Shown: one piece after another, positions 18,328 through 28,112 of the stretch
Layout: each line of letters opens with the position of its first letter
How positions within the stretch are numbered: position 1 is the first letter of the stretch
IMG/VR virus record: IMGVR_UViG_3300010155_000028
Coordinates: 1 to 36,652 of that record
Length of the DNA: 36,652 nt
Reading direction: 5' to 3' (one strand)
Origin: a virus
Position numbers and translations under genes: made by a program
Notes under the pieces: model-generated
Database searches by the model: none
What the model was told of the DNA's origin: nothing
Seen by the model: the letters and a program-made list of their open reading frames with translations, nothing else

Positions 18328-21300
18328 TTATTTATTACTTCTTTCGCTTGGAGAGAAATTAATATTCACTCCAAACAGTCTTTCAAGACTATTTGATGTA
18401 ATAGATAATTTAATTAAAGCAGACGTACTTCTTATCTTATCTCCCTCTATCATGCCTCCTGGACTATTTATATCATTATATATTTTAGAATAATGAATAT
18501 TTTCTCTAGTATCAAAATCTGTAGTAAAAATATTAGTTGATTGACCTTGTTTATTATCAATTGTAACGCTCCAAATATTATCGGATTCTGTAGATATAGC
18601 TTTATATATTTTATTATTTGAAGGAGCTACATTACTAACTAACCATAAGTCACTTGAGACATTATTCCCATAAAATTTATTATACTCTCTTTCTTGTAAA
18701 GCATCCACTCCTATATCATGATGATATAAATTTCCTCCTACATAAGATACAATACCAACCCCTGAAGAACACATCATTTCTGGATAATAACTATAAAAAC
18801 TATTCCATCTATTAGTTGGCTCTGTAAATCCTAGTGTAGAAGAATGTAAAATAATTTCTTGTATAGTAGGATTATTAGGGTCCATCATCTCTCCTAATAT
18901 CTTATCATACGAAATAATATATTCTCCATATTTTCTATCAAAAACTCCTTTTATTTTATAATTATTAAAATTAGCTTCTTTAAGAATAGTGACACTTAAA
19001 TCACTAAAGTAATCTTTCATCTTATACATAGATATTTCAGTTAATCCATCTTGAGATAATCTTAAAACACAACCTCTTTTAATATCTGTAAAATACATTC
19101 TTAATCCATGAGAAGCAAATGATTCTGGATTTTGACATATACCATAATTACCTAAATAAGGTACAGCTACGGATAACACTGAATCTGTAGCAGCTATATT
19201 ACCACTACCATCCATATTATACATAATATTTTTATTTACTAAAGATTTAGATATTTTATCTTCTTGGAAAATAATTAAATTATTATCTCTAGAATGTATT
19301 TTTTGTATAGAATTATACGACCTTTCAAATTCTTGGAAAGAAACATCTGGCACAATCATGTTTAATCCATTAATATTTGTATTAGGTATATAAGGTTCTG
19401 AATACAAACATGTTGCAAATTTTCTAGTTCTTTTAAAGTCTTCTAATACAGCATTAGGTCTACCTTTATCCCAATAATCAGATTTAAAATTATCAGAAAA
19501 ATGAAAAGATTCCATTGGAGTAATCATTTTAACACTTCTAGTAACTCTATTTCTTAAATAAACATCTCCACTTCTAAATCTACCTGTAGCTGATTGAGTC
19601 CCAATTATTTGATGTTGAGCCCATGTATTAGCTACTATGGTAGGGTCATCTATAGCTCTATGATTACCTGATTGTATAGTTCCCCATTCTCCAAATTCAC
19701 TATATATAACATTATCTTCTTCTGTCGTCTTTTTAGGAGAATATATCTCTAAAGTCCACCCAGCAAATGTTGGGGCAGCGTTAGGTGATGAATCTAAAAA
19801 TGGCGTTAATACCGTTTCTCTAGCTAATACAAGATAGTGTTGAGCTCCTACTATTGGACTGGCAAAAATTCCATTTCCACTAATACCAGCTGATGGAGTT
19901 CCTGTAGTAATTGTTGTACTAGGATTAACACTTTGAAATAAAATATCAGGTATATCTTTTTGACCTACTACCCCTATAATTTTAAATTCCCAAGGAGTAC
20001 CATTTGCTATATTCGTTACAACTCCATTAAGTGTAATAGTTGGATTATTAGCAGCTGTAGGTTCAACATCATTTTGGTCTAATACGAACCTTAAAATATC
20101 TCCCTCTTGAAAATCATATGTTACTGTACCTCCTCCGTTAGCATCTGCAAACTGTTTTATATTACTAATATCTACTAATATATTATCTCCAAAGTTACCT
20201 GCTGAAAAATTATTACCACTCATATCATCCTTAAGAGCGTTAACTCCATCATAAACACCATCTGTAACAAACTGAATAAAATCATCTGTTAATGTATTAC
20301 CTCCATAAACCCATTGATAGTGAGTTGCCCATGTTGGAGGAGGGTGATTAATAGTCCAATCAATATTCCATTCCCCAAAATTACCTACTGGATTCGTAGC
20401 TGTAGCTGCGTCTGGATTTTTAGGAATATAAACATCAGAAACACTTGCTAGTTGAACAGATGAACTTCTATTACCTTCGTCATAATAAACTAACCCAAAT
20501 CTATGTTTTGCTCCTGTTTTAAAAGAAGGTACTATAGGTTGTTGTCCTGCAATTGGACATATTGTAGATGTAAAACTCTGACCTGCTTCTTGTAATTTTC
20601 CATTAGCTGCTCCTATCGCTGCAACCCATGCTGCATATGTAACCATAAAAGCTTGGTCTCCATTAGAAATATCATGGTCACAACTTCTATTATGAGTGGC
20701 AGCATTCACCTCTAATTCTATTGTACTATTTGAACCTGTTTCAAACCTACCAGCAGCTCCTTGAGTACCAGCCCAGTCATACCCCATTCCAACCTTAAAA
20801 CCAATTTTAGCTTTCGCTAAACATAAAGCATGTTGATTAGCGTCTCCAGAAACTGTACAGTCTCCAGTTAGTGCATTAACCCAACCTGTATACATACTAA
20901 AAGGCTCATTTGCTGTATCTGGAGGTGTAGAATCAATATGACAAGTACTAGTAGTATCAAGAGGGTAATCAGTTCCTACCTGCATTGTAACATTCATCTG
21001 AACCCAACTACCATTAGATGAAAATACAATTCCGTTAATTCCTGTATGAGCATGTCCCTTTGGGCCTTCTGAACTATCAACATCATTAGCTCCTATACTT
21101 CTAACTGAATAATTACCCCCACCTCCATTCGTTACTATAGTCTCACCCCCATCAACGGTATTAAAACCAGTTTGAGCGTAACTATTTAATTCCACAGCTA
21201 TAGCAGCCGCTATATTATTAACATTAATCGTGCTAGCGTATAATCCAGAATTATAAGCAAGATTGATAATACCTAAATTAGACTCGTGGTCTTCTTCTCC

Positions 21301-22689
21301 AGCTCCGAAAGGACCACCTTGGTCGTTTTTTGCTATTATCTTAGAGAAAAGTAAATTATTTAAATTTAAACTATATGCGCTAAAACATCCTACCGCTGGT
21401 TGTGTTATTTGCCACCTAATCATATACGTTGATTGAGTGACCCTTCTTGTACCACTACCTACTGCAGGTAGGTCACACCCTATACAAAGACGAGCTTGAT
21501 ATTGTACATTTGGATTTTGAACTTGAGCTGCTGTATTATTTATAGCTGATGTAGTAGGTTGTATTGCTGTTAAAGTTATGTTTTTACCAGTAATACCAGT
21601 TTGACCAGAAACAACATTACCATAGACTAATCTATTTCCTTCTACAATTTCTTGAGCTTTTGCTTGATGAGGTATATCACTATATAACATATTTGATTCT
21701 ATAATATCAATAGTAGCATATATACCATCATTATAAAAATAAAACTCATAATCTGTATCATCTAATAATGAGCCTGGATAAGGAGCAGGAGAAATTGTAG
21801 TAACAGTTGCTGTTGTACTTAAAGCAAGTTGTTCTGTTACGTCATTTTTCTTAATATCAGCTATTAATACAAAATCATCTAATCCATTTGTATTTCTAGA
21901 AGATATCTGTATTCTATCTACGGTATGATGTCCTGAATTAAACTTAATTGGAAGAACATTATTTAAATTTTGAGTTAATCCTGAAACATTATAAAAAGCA
22001 GCAAATGTATTGTCTATATAAACAGGACTAATAGGAGACCATGTACTTTTTTCTCCATCATCATATACCCATCTATACTTAAACTGATATGATTTACCTT
22101 TTAATTGATTAGAGTTTATTAATACATCATTAGTATACCCATTATTAACTCCTATAGCTTCTGGATATTTTGCAGGAGGATACTTAATAGCATCTAGTGT
22201 TTGAGCGTCTATAGTTGGATACCCTCCTGTTAATGCTTTAGCTATATTTATTTTTCTAGGAGGATTTCTATCATCAGTCCAATAAAGCAATCCTTGTGGA
22301 AATTTATCTTTATCATCTCCCAATACATTAACTCCAGTAATTAATTTGTTTTTACTAAAATTTAATATATTACTTTGTAATACTGTTTCTATTACTTCAT
22401 TTTGAGGATTATATTTAAATATAGAATCTGTTCCTGAAGCAGTACCAGATACAAAATAATATATAACATGAGCGTTTAAATCTTCATAACTACCTATAAC
22501 TATACCATTTGTAAAATCAGGATTTATTATAAGTTTATTAGAGCGTATATTTTCAACAGTCCCAACGCTATCTTCATCAGACGCATTAATACGACAATTA
22601 ATAGCTTTACGGTAATCTGATTTAGCTACAAATCTTTCATCTGTATCCATGTCCATCCCACCTCCAGCGACTATTTTCTTCTCTAACAT
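18328..22689 (-). CDS. Tail nozzle / stabilisation-type protein, 1453 aa
   Basis: A long beta-rich protein without membrane helices or enzyme motifs. The N-terminus (GGGMDMDTDERFVAKSDYRK, then NCRI, SVGTVENIRSNKLI) and early IGSYEDLNAHVIYYF and LLYWTDDRNPPRKINI segments match what I know of the conserved stabilisation (Stab) or nozzle proteins of crAss-like and related Bacteroidota podoviruses. Repeated short strands suggest propeller-like blades. The middle (about 400-1000) is Gly/Asn/Thr-rich with many insertions and Cys residues (CIGCDL, CFSAY), perhaps variable surface domains. The C-terminal region returns to blade-like strands (NNLIIFQEDKISKSL, GLRMYFTDIKRGCVLRLS). It follows the ring proteins by three bases, as expected for the distal tube of a short tail. 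Assignment is from memory of the family, not alignment. Confidence 0.75.
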   Translation of the reverse strand: MLEKKIVAGGGMDMDTDERFVAKSDYRKAINCRINASDEDSVGTVENIRSNKLIINPDFTNGIVIGSYEDLNAHVIYYFVSGTASGTDSIFKYNPQNEVIETVLQSNILNFSKNKLITGVNVLGDDKDKFPQGLLYWTDDRNPPRKINIAKALTGGYPTIDAQTLDAIKYPPAKYPEAIGVNNGYTNDVLINSNQLKGKSYQFKYRWVYDDGEKSTWSPISPVYIDNTFAAFYNVSGLTQNLNNVLPIKFNSGHHTVDRIQISSRNTNGLDDFVLIADIKKNDVTEQLALSTTATVTTISPAPYPGSLLDDTDYEFYFYNDGIYATIDIIESNMLYSDIPHQAKAQEIVEGNRLVYGNVVSGQTGITGKNITLTAIQPTTSAINNTAAQVQNPNVQYQARLCIGCDLPAVGSGTRRVTQSTYMIRWQITQPAVGCFSAYSLNLNNLLFSKIIAKNDQGGPFGAGEEDHESNLGIINLAYNSGLYASTINVNNIAAAIAVELNSYAQTGFNTVDGGETIVTNGGGGNYSVRSIGANDVDSSEGPKGHAHTGINGIVFSSNGSWVQMNVTMQVGTDYPLDTTSTCHIDSTPPDTANEPFSMYTGWVNALTGDCTVSGDANQHALCLAKAKIGFKVGMGYDWAGTQGAAGRFETGSNSTIELEVNAATHNRSCDHDISNGDQAFMVTYAAWVAAIGAANGKLQEAGQSFTSTICPIAGQQPIVPSFKTGAKHRFGLVYYDEGNRSSSVQLASVSDVYIPKNPDAATATNPVGNFGEWNIDWTINHPPPTWATHYQWVYGGNTLTDDFIQFVTDGVYDGVNALKDDMSGNNFSAGNFGDNILVDISNIKQFADANGGGTVTYDFQEGDILRFVLDQNDVEPTAANNPTITLNGVVTNIANGTPWEFKIIGVVGQKDIPDILFQSVNPSTTITTGTPSAGISGNGIFASPIVGAQHYLVLARETVLTPFLDSSPNAAPTFAGWTLEIYSPKKTTEEDNVIYSEFGEWGTIQSGNHRAIDDPTIVANTWAQHQIIGTQSATGRFRSGDVYLRNRVTRSVKMITPMESFHFSDNFKSDYWDKGRPNAVLEDFKRTRKFATCLYSEPYIPNTNINGLNMIVPDVSFQEFERSYNSIQKIHSRDNNLIIFQEDKISKSLVNKNIMYNMDGSGNIAATDSVLSVAVPYLGNYGICQNPESFASHGLRMYFTDIKRGCVLRLSQDGLTEISMYKMKDYFSDLSVTILKEANFNNYKIKGVFDRKYGEYIISYDKILGEMMDPNNPTIQEIILHSSTLGFTEPTNRWNSFYSYYPEMMCSSGVGIVSYVGGNLYHHDIGVDALQEREYNKFYGNNVSSDLWLVSNVAPSNNKIYKAISTESDNIWSVTIDNKQGQSTNIFTTDFDTRENIHYSKIYNDINSPGGMIEGDKIRSTSALIKLSITSNSLERLFGVNINFSPSERSNK

Positions 22690-22692
22690 ATG

Positions 22693-23430
22693 TTAAAATC
22701 TAGGAGATTGCTTAAATCCTTTTCTTGTAATTCTTCTAGCTTGGTCAGGAGTGAAGTTTATCACTCTCGCTCTAGCAAGTCTCTTTTCATTATACCAATC
22801 TCTTCTAGCCATTTCTCTATCTTGCCCAGTAGAATTTCTTTTTCTTTGTATAGATTTCCAATATATATAAGCTCTTAAAGCTTCTTCAGATAATGTATTG
22901 ATTACATTATCTCCATTTACATTAGAACCATCACTAATATATTCTAAAACAATTTCTGTATGCTGAACATCTGAAGATAAAGCAATTTGATTATTTTCTC
23001 TATCTATTCTATAATAACCATTAGCGTTTTGACCCCCTCCTAATCCATAAACTCCACCAACAGATTCTCCATTTCTATAATTCCCTATCCATGTGCCTCC
23101 TAATCTTCCTGTATTAGCTTCTTCTTCACCACAGTAATCTATATCTCTACTTAAACAAATTTGCTCATCCACTCCTAATGTATATATTCTACCATCAGGT
23201 TTACATACACCTATTCTAGTATAGTTTACATAATCACATGGTAAATCTACAGTTAAATTTGTATTAACAGGTAATGTAGCCACTTTAACCTCCATTAATA
23301 CATCAAAAGATAATTCTTTTAACCCTCTAAGAGCTAATTCTAAATATTGCATATATTTATGCTCTGTATATTCTCCTTGTTGTATTAATAAGGACTTAAC
23401 TACTTCATCTAACTTTACACTACTATTCAT
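22693..23430 (-). CDS. Probable ring/tail-tube connector protein, 245 aa
   Basis: Residues 1-45 form helices (VKLDEVVKSLLIQQGEYTEH, then YLELALRGLKEL), followed by a beta domain with LPVNTNLTVDLPCDYVNYTRIGV. The LP.DYV.y..ig pattern is typical of adaptor/tail-tubular proteins of short-tailed phages. A Gly-rich loop (VGGVYGLGGGQNANGYYRID) precedes the final helices (EEALRAYIYWKSIQRKR, ARRDWYNEKRLARARV) and a basic C-terminus. No signal sequence. It lies one base after the 208-aa gene and three bases before the 1453-aa nozzle gene. A ring under the portal that links it to the nozzle is the likely role; which ring is uncertain. Confidence 0.75.
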   Translation of the reverse strand: MNSSVKLDEVVKSLLIQQGEYTEHKYMQYLELALRGLKELSFDVLMEVKVATLPVNTNLTVDLPCDYVNYTRIGVCKPDGRIYTLGVDEQICLSRDIDYCGEEEANTGRLGGTWIGNYRNGESVGGVYGLGGGQNANGYYRIDRENNQIALSSDVQHTEIVLEYISDGSNVNGDNVINTLSEEALRAYIYWKSIQRKRNSTGQDREMARRDWYNEKRLARARVINFTPDQARRITRKGFKQSPRF

Positions 23431-23431
23431 A

Positions 23432-24058
23432 TTATTCTATATTATCGTTTTGTTCGTCATGTGGTATCTGTTTTGTCATAGAATATAACTGAGCTACATT
23501 TTTAATAACTTCTGATTGAATATCAGCTGGAATTGGGAATATAACATCATTAGCTATACTGCCAGAATTTAATACCATTTTAATTAATACTGTATGTCCA
23601 CAACAGTCACTCACACTATCATTATAATAAATTCTATTACCTTCTACAAAAAATCCATCTCTACCTCCTAAAGCAGAAGATGTTAATCCATTATATAATC
23701 CCATAGAGCCATTAGGCATCCTTATAAATGAACTCTTTTGATTTTTTTGATAACTTACTTGCCAAACTCCATAATCATTTGGTAATGATAAAGGATTCCC
23801 TGGTAACTCTGAATATAACATATCTTTATCATGGTCTTTTTTTATTAAAACATCATCAAAAGAAGATATTACATCCCCAGCTACAATCATCTCTCCCATT
23901 TGTAAAGATTCAAATAATCTTAATCTTACTAATCTATCTCTTTCTTGCTCAACAGCAAGAATTATTTCTCTAATATCAATATCATTATCGTTAGTTATAT
24001 CTCCTGAATTTAATATTCTAAGTATTTGTTCTGATATTTGTAATTTTGTTGTCGCCAT
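23432..24058 (-). CDS. Probable ring/head-tail connector protein, 208 aa
   Basis: Begins with a helical pair (ISEQILRILNSGDITNDNDI, DIREIILAVEQERDRLVRLRLFE). This resembles a recurrent N-terminus in ring proteins of Bacteroidota podoviruses. A beta middle follows (LSLPNDYGVWQVSYQKN, then SFIRMPNGSMGLYNGL), and last helices (IQSEVIKNVAQLYSM). Two Cys lie together at about 153-154 (DSCCGH-like DCCGH). The C-terminus (PHDEQNDNIE) is acidic and probably flexible. It is the middle of three adjacent genes of similar size and layout and is translationally close to both, with gaps of three and one bases. The ring role is inferred from synteny between portal and nozzle genes and from family memory. 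Confidence 0.73.
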   Translation of the reverse strand: MATTKLQISEQILRILNSGDITNDNDIDIREIILAVEQERDRLVRLRLFESLQMGEMIVAGDVISSFDDVLIKKDHDKDMLYSELPGNPLSLPNDYGVWQVSYQKNQKSSFIRMPNGSMGLYNGLTSSALGGRDGFFVEGNRIYYNDSVSDCCGHTVLIKMVLNSGSIANDVIFPIPADIQSEVIKNVAQLYSMTKQIPHDEQNDNIE

Positions 24059-24061
24059 ATA

Positions 24062-24832
24062 TTATATTCCTGTTTGTCGTTTACCTTCACTATATTGAGT
24101 TAACTCAACCTCTCTAAGATTCACTCCTACAAATGCTAATATTCTAACAGCAATTTCATTAAAAACTTGTTCAGACCATTCTAAATCTGTAGAGCCACCA
24201 GGACTATATACTGGTCTATCATCCACTAAAGTTGAATCCCAAAACGGAACTGTAGGTCTATGTAAATATGTTAATTCTGCAGAAGATAAAGTTTTAGGAT
24301 AATATTGGATACCATCTTCAAAAAATGCAAGTATAGGGAACTCTAATGTAGGAGCTACAATACTACTTGATAAAAGTTTATTTAATTCTGAATCATCTAC
24401 AGGTTTAATTCCAACAGTTTTTTCTATTGTAGTTGTTGATGATTGACCAGAAACAGGAGATGAACAATCCACACATCCAGCATTTGCAGAACTATCATCT
24501 ATATCTATTTCTGAAAAATATCTATATGTCGCTTTACTAAAATGTATATAATCATCAGGATAATTCATCATGCCATTAGAGTTAATAGTTAGAGTAACTC
24601 TTTTTATAAACATCCTTAAATCATCAGATATTTTTTGAGTTTGTTGATAAGCAACTCTAGGTATTGGTCTACCTGGTTGATATTCAGCTGGATTATTATA
24701 TCTTTCCATAAATAATTGCATCTGAGCTCTATCTGCGGCAAGATTAAACTCTGAAGGTTTTATAAATCCTGATTGTTCTTTGTTTGCTACAAATTGAACA
24801 AACCTGTACATTTCATCTATATTAATAGCCAT
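24062..24832 (-). CDS. Probable ring/adaptor protein, 256 aa
   Basis: Residues 1-50 are helical (INIDEMYRFVQFVANKEQSG, then FNLAADRAQMQLFMERYN), followed by SDDLRMFIKRVTLTINSNG and MMNYPDDYIHFSKATYRYF, the P.DY.hf strand common to adaptor proteins. A Cys/Ser-rich insertion (SANAGCVDCSSPVSGQSSTT) interrupts the beta domain. The C-terminal region has LSSAELTYLHRPTVPFWDST and ends in a helix with basic tail. It is first of the three probable ring genes, reading from the 85-aa gene. The start at 24832 has leader AAAAAATAAAAT, the same A-rich type as its neighbours. Likely portal-proximal ring; not proven. Confidence 0.74.
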   Translation of the reverse strand: MAINIDEMYRFVQFVANKEQSGFIKPSEFNLAADRAQMQLFMERYNNPAEYQPGRPIPRVAYQQTQKISDDLRMFIKRVTLTINSNGMMNYPDDYIHFSKATYRYFSEIDIDDSSANAGCVDCSSPVSGQSSTTTIEKTVGIKPVDDSELNKLLSSSIVAPTLEFPILAFFEDGIQYYPKTLSSAELTYLHRPTVPFWDSTLVDDRPVYSPGGSTDLEWSEQVFNEIAVRILAFVGVNLREVELTQYSEGKRQTGI

Positions 24833-24842
24833 ATTTTATTTT

Positions 24843-25100
24843 TTATGAACAACCACAGGTTTCACTGCAGTTTGTTAATGTTGCTATTTCTGTTAAATAT
24901 GCCGTTGCTTGTGTTTCATCATAACAAGGAGCGTTACTAGAATTAGAAACAATCCCATATAATCCAATAAGTACAGTAACCTTATCTAATATAGCTAAAT
25001 ATTCTTCAGCTAATTTTGGATTTGCACATTCAGCTGCAAGGTATTTATTATTTATTGTTTCTATACAACAGTATACATCACATATTGTAGTTATTGCCAT
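24843..25100 (-). CDS. Small Cys-rich helical protein, 85 aa, related to the C-terminus of its neighbour
   Basis: An 85-aa protein with nine Cys residues, five of them in its last ten or so residues and three near the start (ICDVYCCIE). The middle is helical (KLAEEYLAILDKVTVLIGLY) and ends NCSETCGCS. The pattern CIE...K...AEC...Y..IL..V..LI..C.....Y...I..LT.C..C.C recurs in the last 90 residues of the 958-aa protein directly upstream, so this is probably a detached duplicate of that module. It sits between that gene and the first ring gene with short gaps. Cys clusters suggest metal binding or disulfides; no function is known to me. An attachment or chaperone role for the tail protein is a guess. 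Confidence 0.78.
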   Translation of the reverse strand: MAITTICDVYCCIETINNKYLAAECANPKLAEEYLAILDKVTVLIGLYGIVSNSSNAPCYDETQATAYLTEIATLTNCSETCGCS

Positions 25101-25128
25101 TTTTTCTTTTTTTTATTTATTTATTTTA

Positions 25129-28005
25129 TTATCCACTACTAATCTCCATTCCATCACAACCATCAGGACACTCACAATCGCAACCACAGTCAGTTAAATC
25201 TATTATATCATATAGTAATGTATAGTCAAGAATTATATCACTACATGTTAATGCAATATCAAACATAGCTAATAAATGACCAACTCTCTTTAATATTCCT
25301 CTATATTTTTTAATATCATTTTCATTACAATCACATTCAGCAGTTGCTAATTTATCTCTAACTTTTTCAATACACTGTACTATTACACAAGGGTCAACAT
25401 AACAATCTACATCTATACTATTTGTATGTGTTAAGTCTTGAATAATACAATATTCCAGATAATTTGGAGTGCCTGGGAAATCCCATATAATACTTGATTC
25501 AATACTATTAGACCACACTCCAATTTCTAATCCTGTATAATTCAATGCACTTGCAGAAGAAGATAACACAGGAGACGAAAGGCTAGATGCATTTGGAGGT
25601 AATAAAGAATGTGTTCTTGTAAATGTATAAGGAATACTGTTAATAGAATAACTGGTTGTATCTAAACTATTTATTATATCATCATTACAATTATAACTCA
25701 TTGAAGAAGTGATAGATAAAGAGTTAAATGTAATTATATTTAATAAATTTAAATTAATTGTTTGAGTTGCATCTACTGTAATAGTACCTTGAAAATTCCA
25801 ATCAAATGTTATTTCATAAATATCATTATATAATGTTCCTAAATATAATATAGGTATAATCTCATTTGTACCATACTTTGTTGTAGCATTATATGTTCTA
25901 GCGGCAGATATATCATTATCTATATAAATATCTGGAGAAGATAAGTTCCCAGTATAGATAGTATTTCCATTATTTACAAGTTTAACCGTAATAGCTATTT
26001 TATATGGTAATATTAAACCAGCACCAACATAATTTTGATTATCTGTAAAAATAAATGTATTTGTTGATAAATCTACACACACATCTAATGGAGAAACAGT
26101 TGAAGGAATATAAATTTGTGGCTCTGTAATTACAATAGTCTTCGTATCGGTACATCCTCTATCATCAGTTACTACAATTGTATAAGTACCAGCTGTTAAT
26201 CCAGTGATAGCAGCTGTAGTTGCTCCATTAGACCATAAATAAGTATATGGAGATACCCCCCCAGTAACTGTGACTGTAGCTGTACCATCAGAACCACCAC
26301 TAACAGTAACATTTGTATATGTTACATTTAATGTCGGAGTATTAGCAGCGACTACAGCAATAGTCCCACTTTGTATACATCCATTTCCTAAATCTATCTG
26401 AAAAGTATATAATCCTGGGTCTGTAGCAGAATTTGCCGCCCATGTTTGTCCTTGAGTATTGTTTCCAGAAGAAACGACACTACCACTAGGGTCTAACCAT
26501 TCCCAAGTATATGTTGTTACCCCATTAGCTAAATTTGAAACTGTAGGAGTTAAATCAACCATAGCACATCCATCCCCTGGTTGTTGACTTATAGTAACCG
26601 TTCCTTGACATGGAGCAGGACCACCAAGAATTGTGAAAGAAACACTAACTGTACACCCAAACGCATCTTCTATTTTACAAAAGTAAGTATTAGGAGGTAA
26701 TCCTGTTATTAAAGCTGTATTACCCCAAACACCACCACTTGCATCACTCCACTCATAAGTATATGGAGCTAATCCTCCTGTACCTACTATTTCTAATTCC
26801 CCATCATTCGCTCCAGCTACACTCTCATTATTATGTGTTACTAAGCTATAAGAAAGAGTAGAATTTTCACAAGGATTAATATTACTATCTGCCCAAGTTG
26901 TAAAAGCAAACCCATTACCAGAAGGAACCCCACTTGTAGTAAAATTATAAGTAGCTGTTTTTTTGTATTCATCAAGAATAGTAGCATAAGAAGCATTATT
27001 AGTATAACTTAAATCAGAAACAGTACCTCTCGCACCTAAAAATTCAGGGCCTATAATAACTGATATATGCGTGTCTGGTACTAATCCAATAGGACTTCTC
27101 CAATAAGAAAGATATTGACTATCATCATTAATTCCAGAAGCTCCTTGATTTATTAATTCCTTCCTCATCCATTTAGAATCAAATGCTATTCTAGGAGTAT
27201 TACCACATCCAACATTATCAGTATGAGTAACACCAGCTGAGTAATCTGCATCAGCATCTGGTCTAAATTTAAAATCTTGAAATGTACCCTTTTGGTCAAT
27301 ATTTTCTCTAGTATAGAATGTTAAATCTGGGATAGCATTATTAGTACTAGCAAAGTCAGTGGGGCCCATAACTAAAGTGCAATCTAAATTCGCTCCTCCA
27401 GATAGAGGCCTTCCTCCTTCAGTCATCCATAAACCTATAAAGCTCATCTCTTTGATACGCCATACATCCCCATATCCACCAGGACCTAATCCAGCTATAA
27501 ATTCTCTAACTGCTAGATGACTTACAAGTTGAGACACTTCTCCTGGTATTTCATCCGCATCCATTAAAGCCTCAGTGGAATTTTGGAATTGAGCTTTACC
27601 TTGAACCATTAATGTTACTATCTTTGTAGTACCATTTGGTAATGTTGTAGATGGAGGACAAGATACGCAAGGACCCCAAGTAATTCTATATGTTCTATCT
27701 GTAGCAGCAGATGGTAAATCAGAATAATCATACCTAATACCAGAAGCATATGCACCAAAATCAATAGCACCATTTGGTTCATTAGTATTGCCAACAAACA
27801 TATTAGGATTAGTAGAGTTATCTCCTGTGATATCTTCAACAGTATGATTATTCCCTAATGATAAGTTCATAAACTGAGGGGAATTTGATATACCCCCCAT
27901 AGTAATAGTACCTTGCGTAAACATAACATCTACAAAGTATGATGGGTCTGTTGTTTTATATCTTCTTGAAAAAGCGGTTAAAAAATATCCTACTGCTCCT
28001 GCCAT
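25129..28005 (-). CDS. Tail/fibre protein with SprB repeats and Cys-rich C-terminal module, 958 aa
   Basis: Residues 1-370 form a phage-specific N-terminal region (MAGAVGYFLTAFSRRYKT, beta-rich, with a CVSCPP pair). Residues about 379-460 form one SprB-type repeat (GGLAPYTYEWSDASG ... ITGLPPNTYFCKIEDAFGC); 464-553 a PKD/Ig-like stretch; 555-629 a classic SprB repeat (PYTYLWSNGATTAAITGL ... GTYTIVVTDDRGCTD). Residues 630-865 look like Ig-like strands, and about 868-955 are a Cys-rich helical module ending CDCECPDGC. SprB repeats belong to surface adhesins of gliding Bacteroidota, so use in receptor contact is plausible. It opens a new transcript behind its own promoter and precedes the Cys-rich and ring genes. 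Whether it is fibre, head decoration or tail tip is not decided by sequence. Confidence 0.83.
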   Translation of the reverse strand: MAGAVGYFLTAFSRRYKTTDPSYFVDVMFTQGTITMGGISNSPQFMNLSLGNNHTVEDITGDNSTNPNMFVGNTNEPNGAIDFGAYASGIRYDYSDLPSAATDRTYRITWGPCVSCPPSTTLPNGTTKIVTLMVQGKAQFQNSTEALMDADEIPGEVSQLVSHLAVREFIAGLGPGGYGDVWRIKEMSFIGLWMTEGGRPLSGGANLDCTLVMGPTDFASTNNAIPDLTFYTRENIDQKGTFQDFKFRPDADADYSAGVTHTDNVGCGNTPRIAFDSKWMRKELINQGASGINDDSQYLSYWRSPIGLVPDTHISVIIGPEFLGARGTVSDLSYTNNASYATILDEYKKTATYNFTTSGVPSGNGFAFTTWADSNINPCENSTLSYSLVTHNNESVAGANDGELEIVGTGGLAPYTYEWSDASGGVWGNTALITGLPPNTYFCKIEDAFGCTVSVSFTILGGPAPCQGTVTISQQPGDGCAMVDLTPTVSNLANGVTTYTWEWLDPSGSVVSSGNNTQGQTWAANSATDPGLYTFQIDLGNGCIQSGTIAVVAANTPTLNVTYTNVTVSGGSDGTATVTVTGGVSPYTYLWSNGATTAAITGLTAGTYTIVVTDDRGCTDTKTIVITEPQIYIPSTVSPLDVCVDLSTNTFIFTDNQNYVGAGLILPYKIAITVKLVNNGNTIYTGNLSSPDIYIDNDISAARTYNATTKYGTNEIIPILYLGTLYNDIYEITFDWNFQGTITVDATQTINLNLLNIITFNSLSITSSMSYNCNDDIINSLDTTSYSINSIPYTFTRTHSLLPPNASSLSSPVLSSSASALNYTGLEIGVWSNSIESSIIWDFPGTPNYLEYCIIQDLTHTNSIDVDCYVDPCVIVQCIEKVRDKLATAECDCNENDIKKYRGILKRVGHLLAMFDIALTCSDIILDYTLLYDIIDLTDCGCDCECPDGCDGMEISSG

Positions 28006-28032
28006 TTTATTTTATTTTTAATGATATGAATA

Positions 28033-28064
28033 CAAATATAGTGAAATTATTGCAAAAAAGAAAG
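28033..28064 (-). promoter_or_regulatory. Bacteroidota-type promoter of the tail block
   Basis: Minus-strand TATATTTG at plus 28033-28040, 28 bases before the ATG of the 958-aa gene. The -33 region is poor: TTTC with N19 spacing at 28060-28063. The -33 bases overlap the T-tail of the terminator just upstream, so termination and restart are fused in one short region. Confidence 0.55.
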
Positions 28065-28094
28065 GGATATGTATAAAACATACCCCTTTTTTTT
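28052..28094 (-). terminator. Intrinsic terminator after the 295-aa gene
   Basis: Stem of 11 pairs with one mismatch: AAGGGATATGT (28062-28072) with ACATACCCCTT (28078-28088), loop ATAAA. On the minus strand it is followed by TTTCTTTTTT. The plus strand also has a T-run, so it may act in both directions. Confidence 0.75.
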
Positions 28095-28112
28095 CATCTT
28101 ATATAATAAGAA

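Noticed and set aside
18304-18330. Terminator hairpin after the 1453-aa gene
   Set aside because: The stem is only five A/T-rich pairs and overlaps the promoter spacer; too weak to call.
28033-28094. Riboswitch or small RNA in the 107-base gap
   Set aside because: The structure is explained by one terminator hairpin and one promoter; no extra conserved fold is visible.
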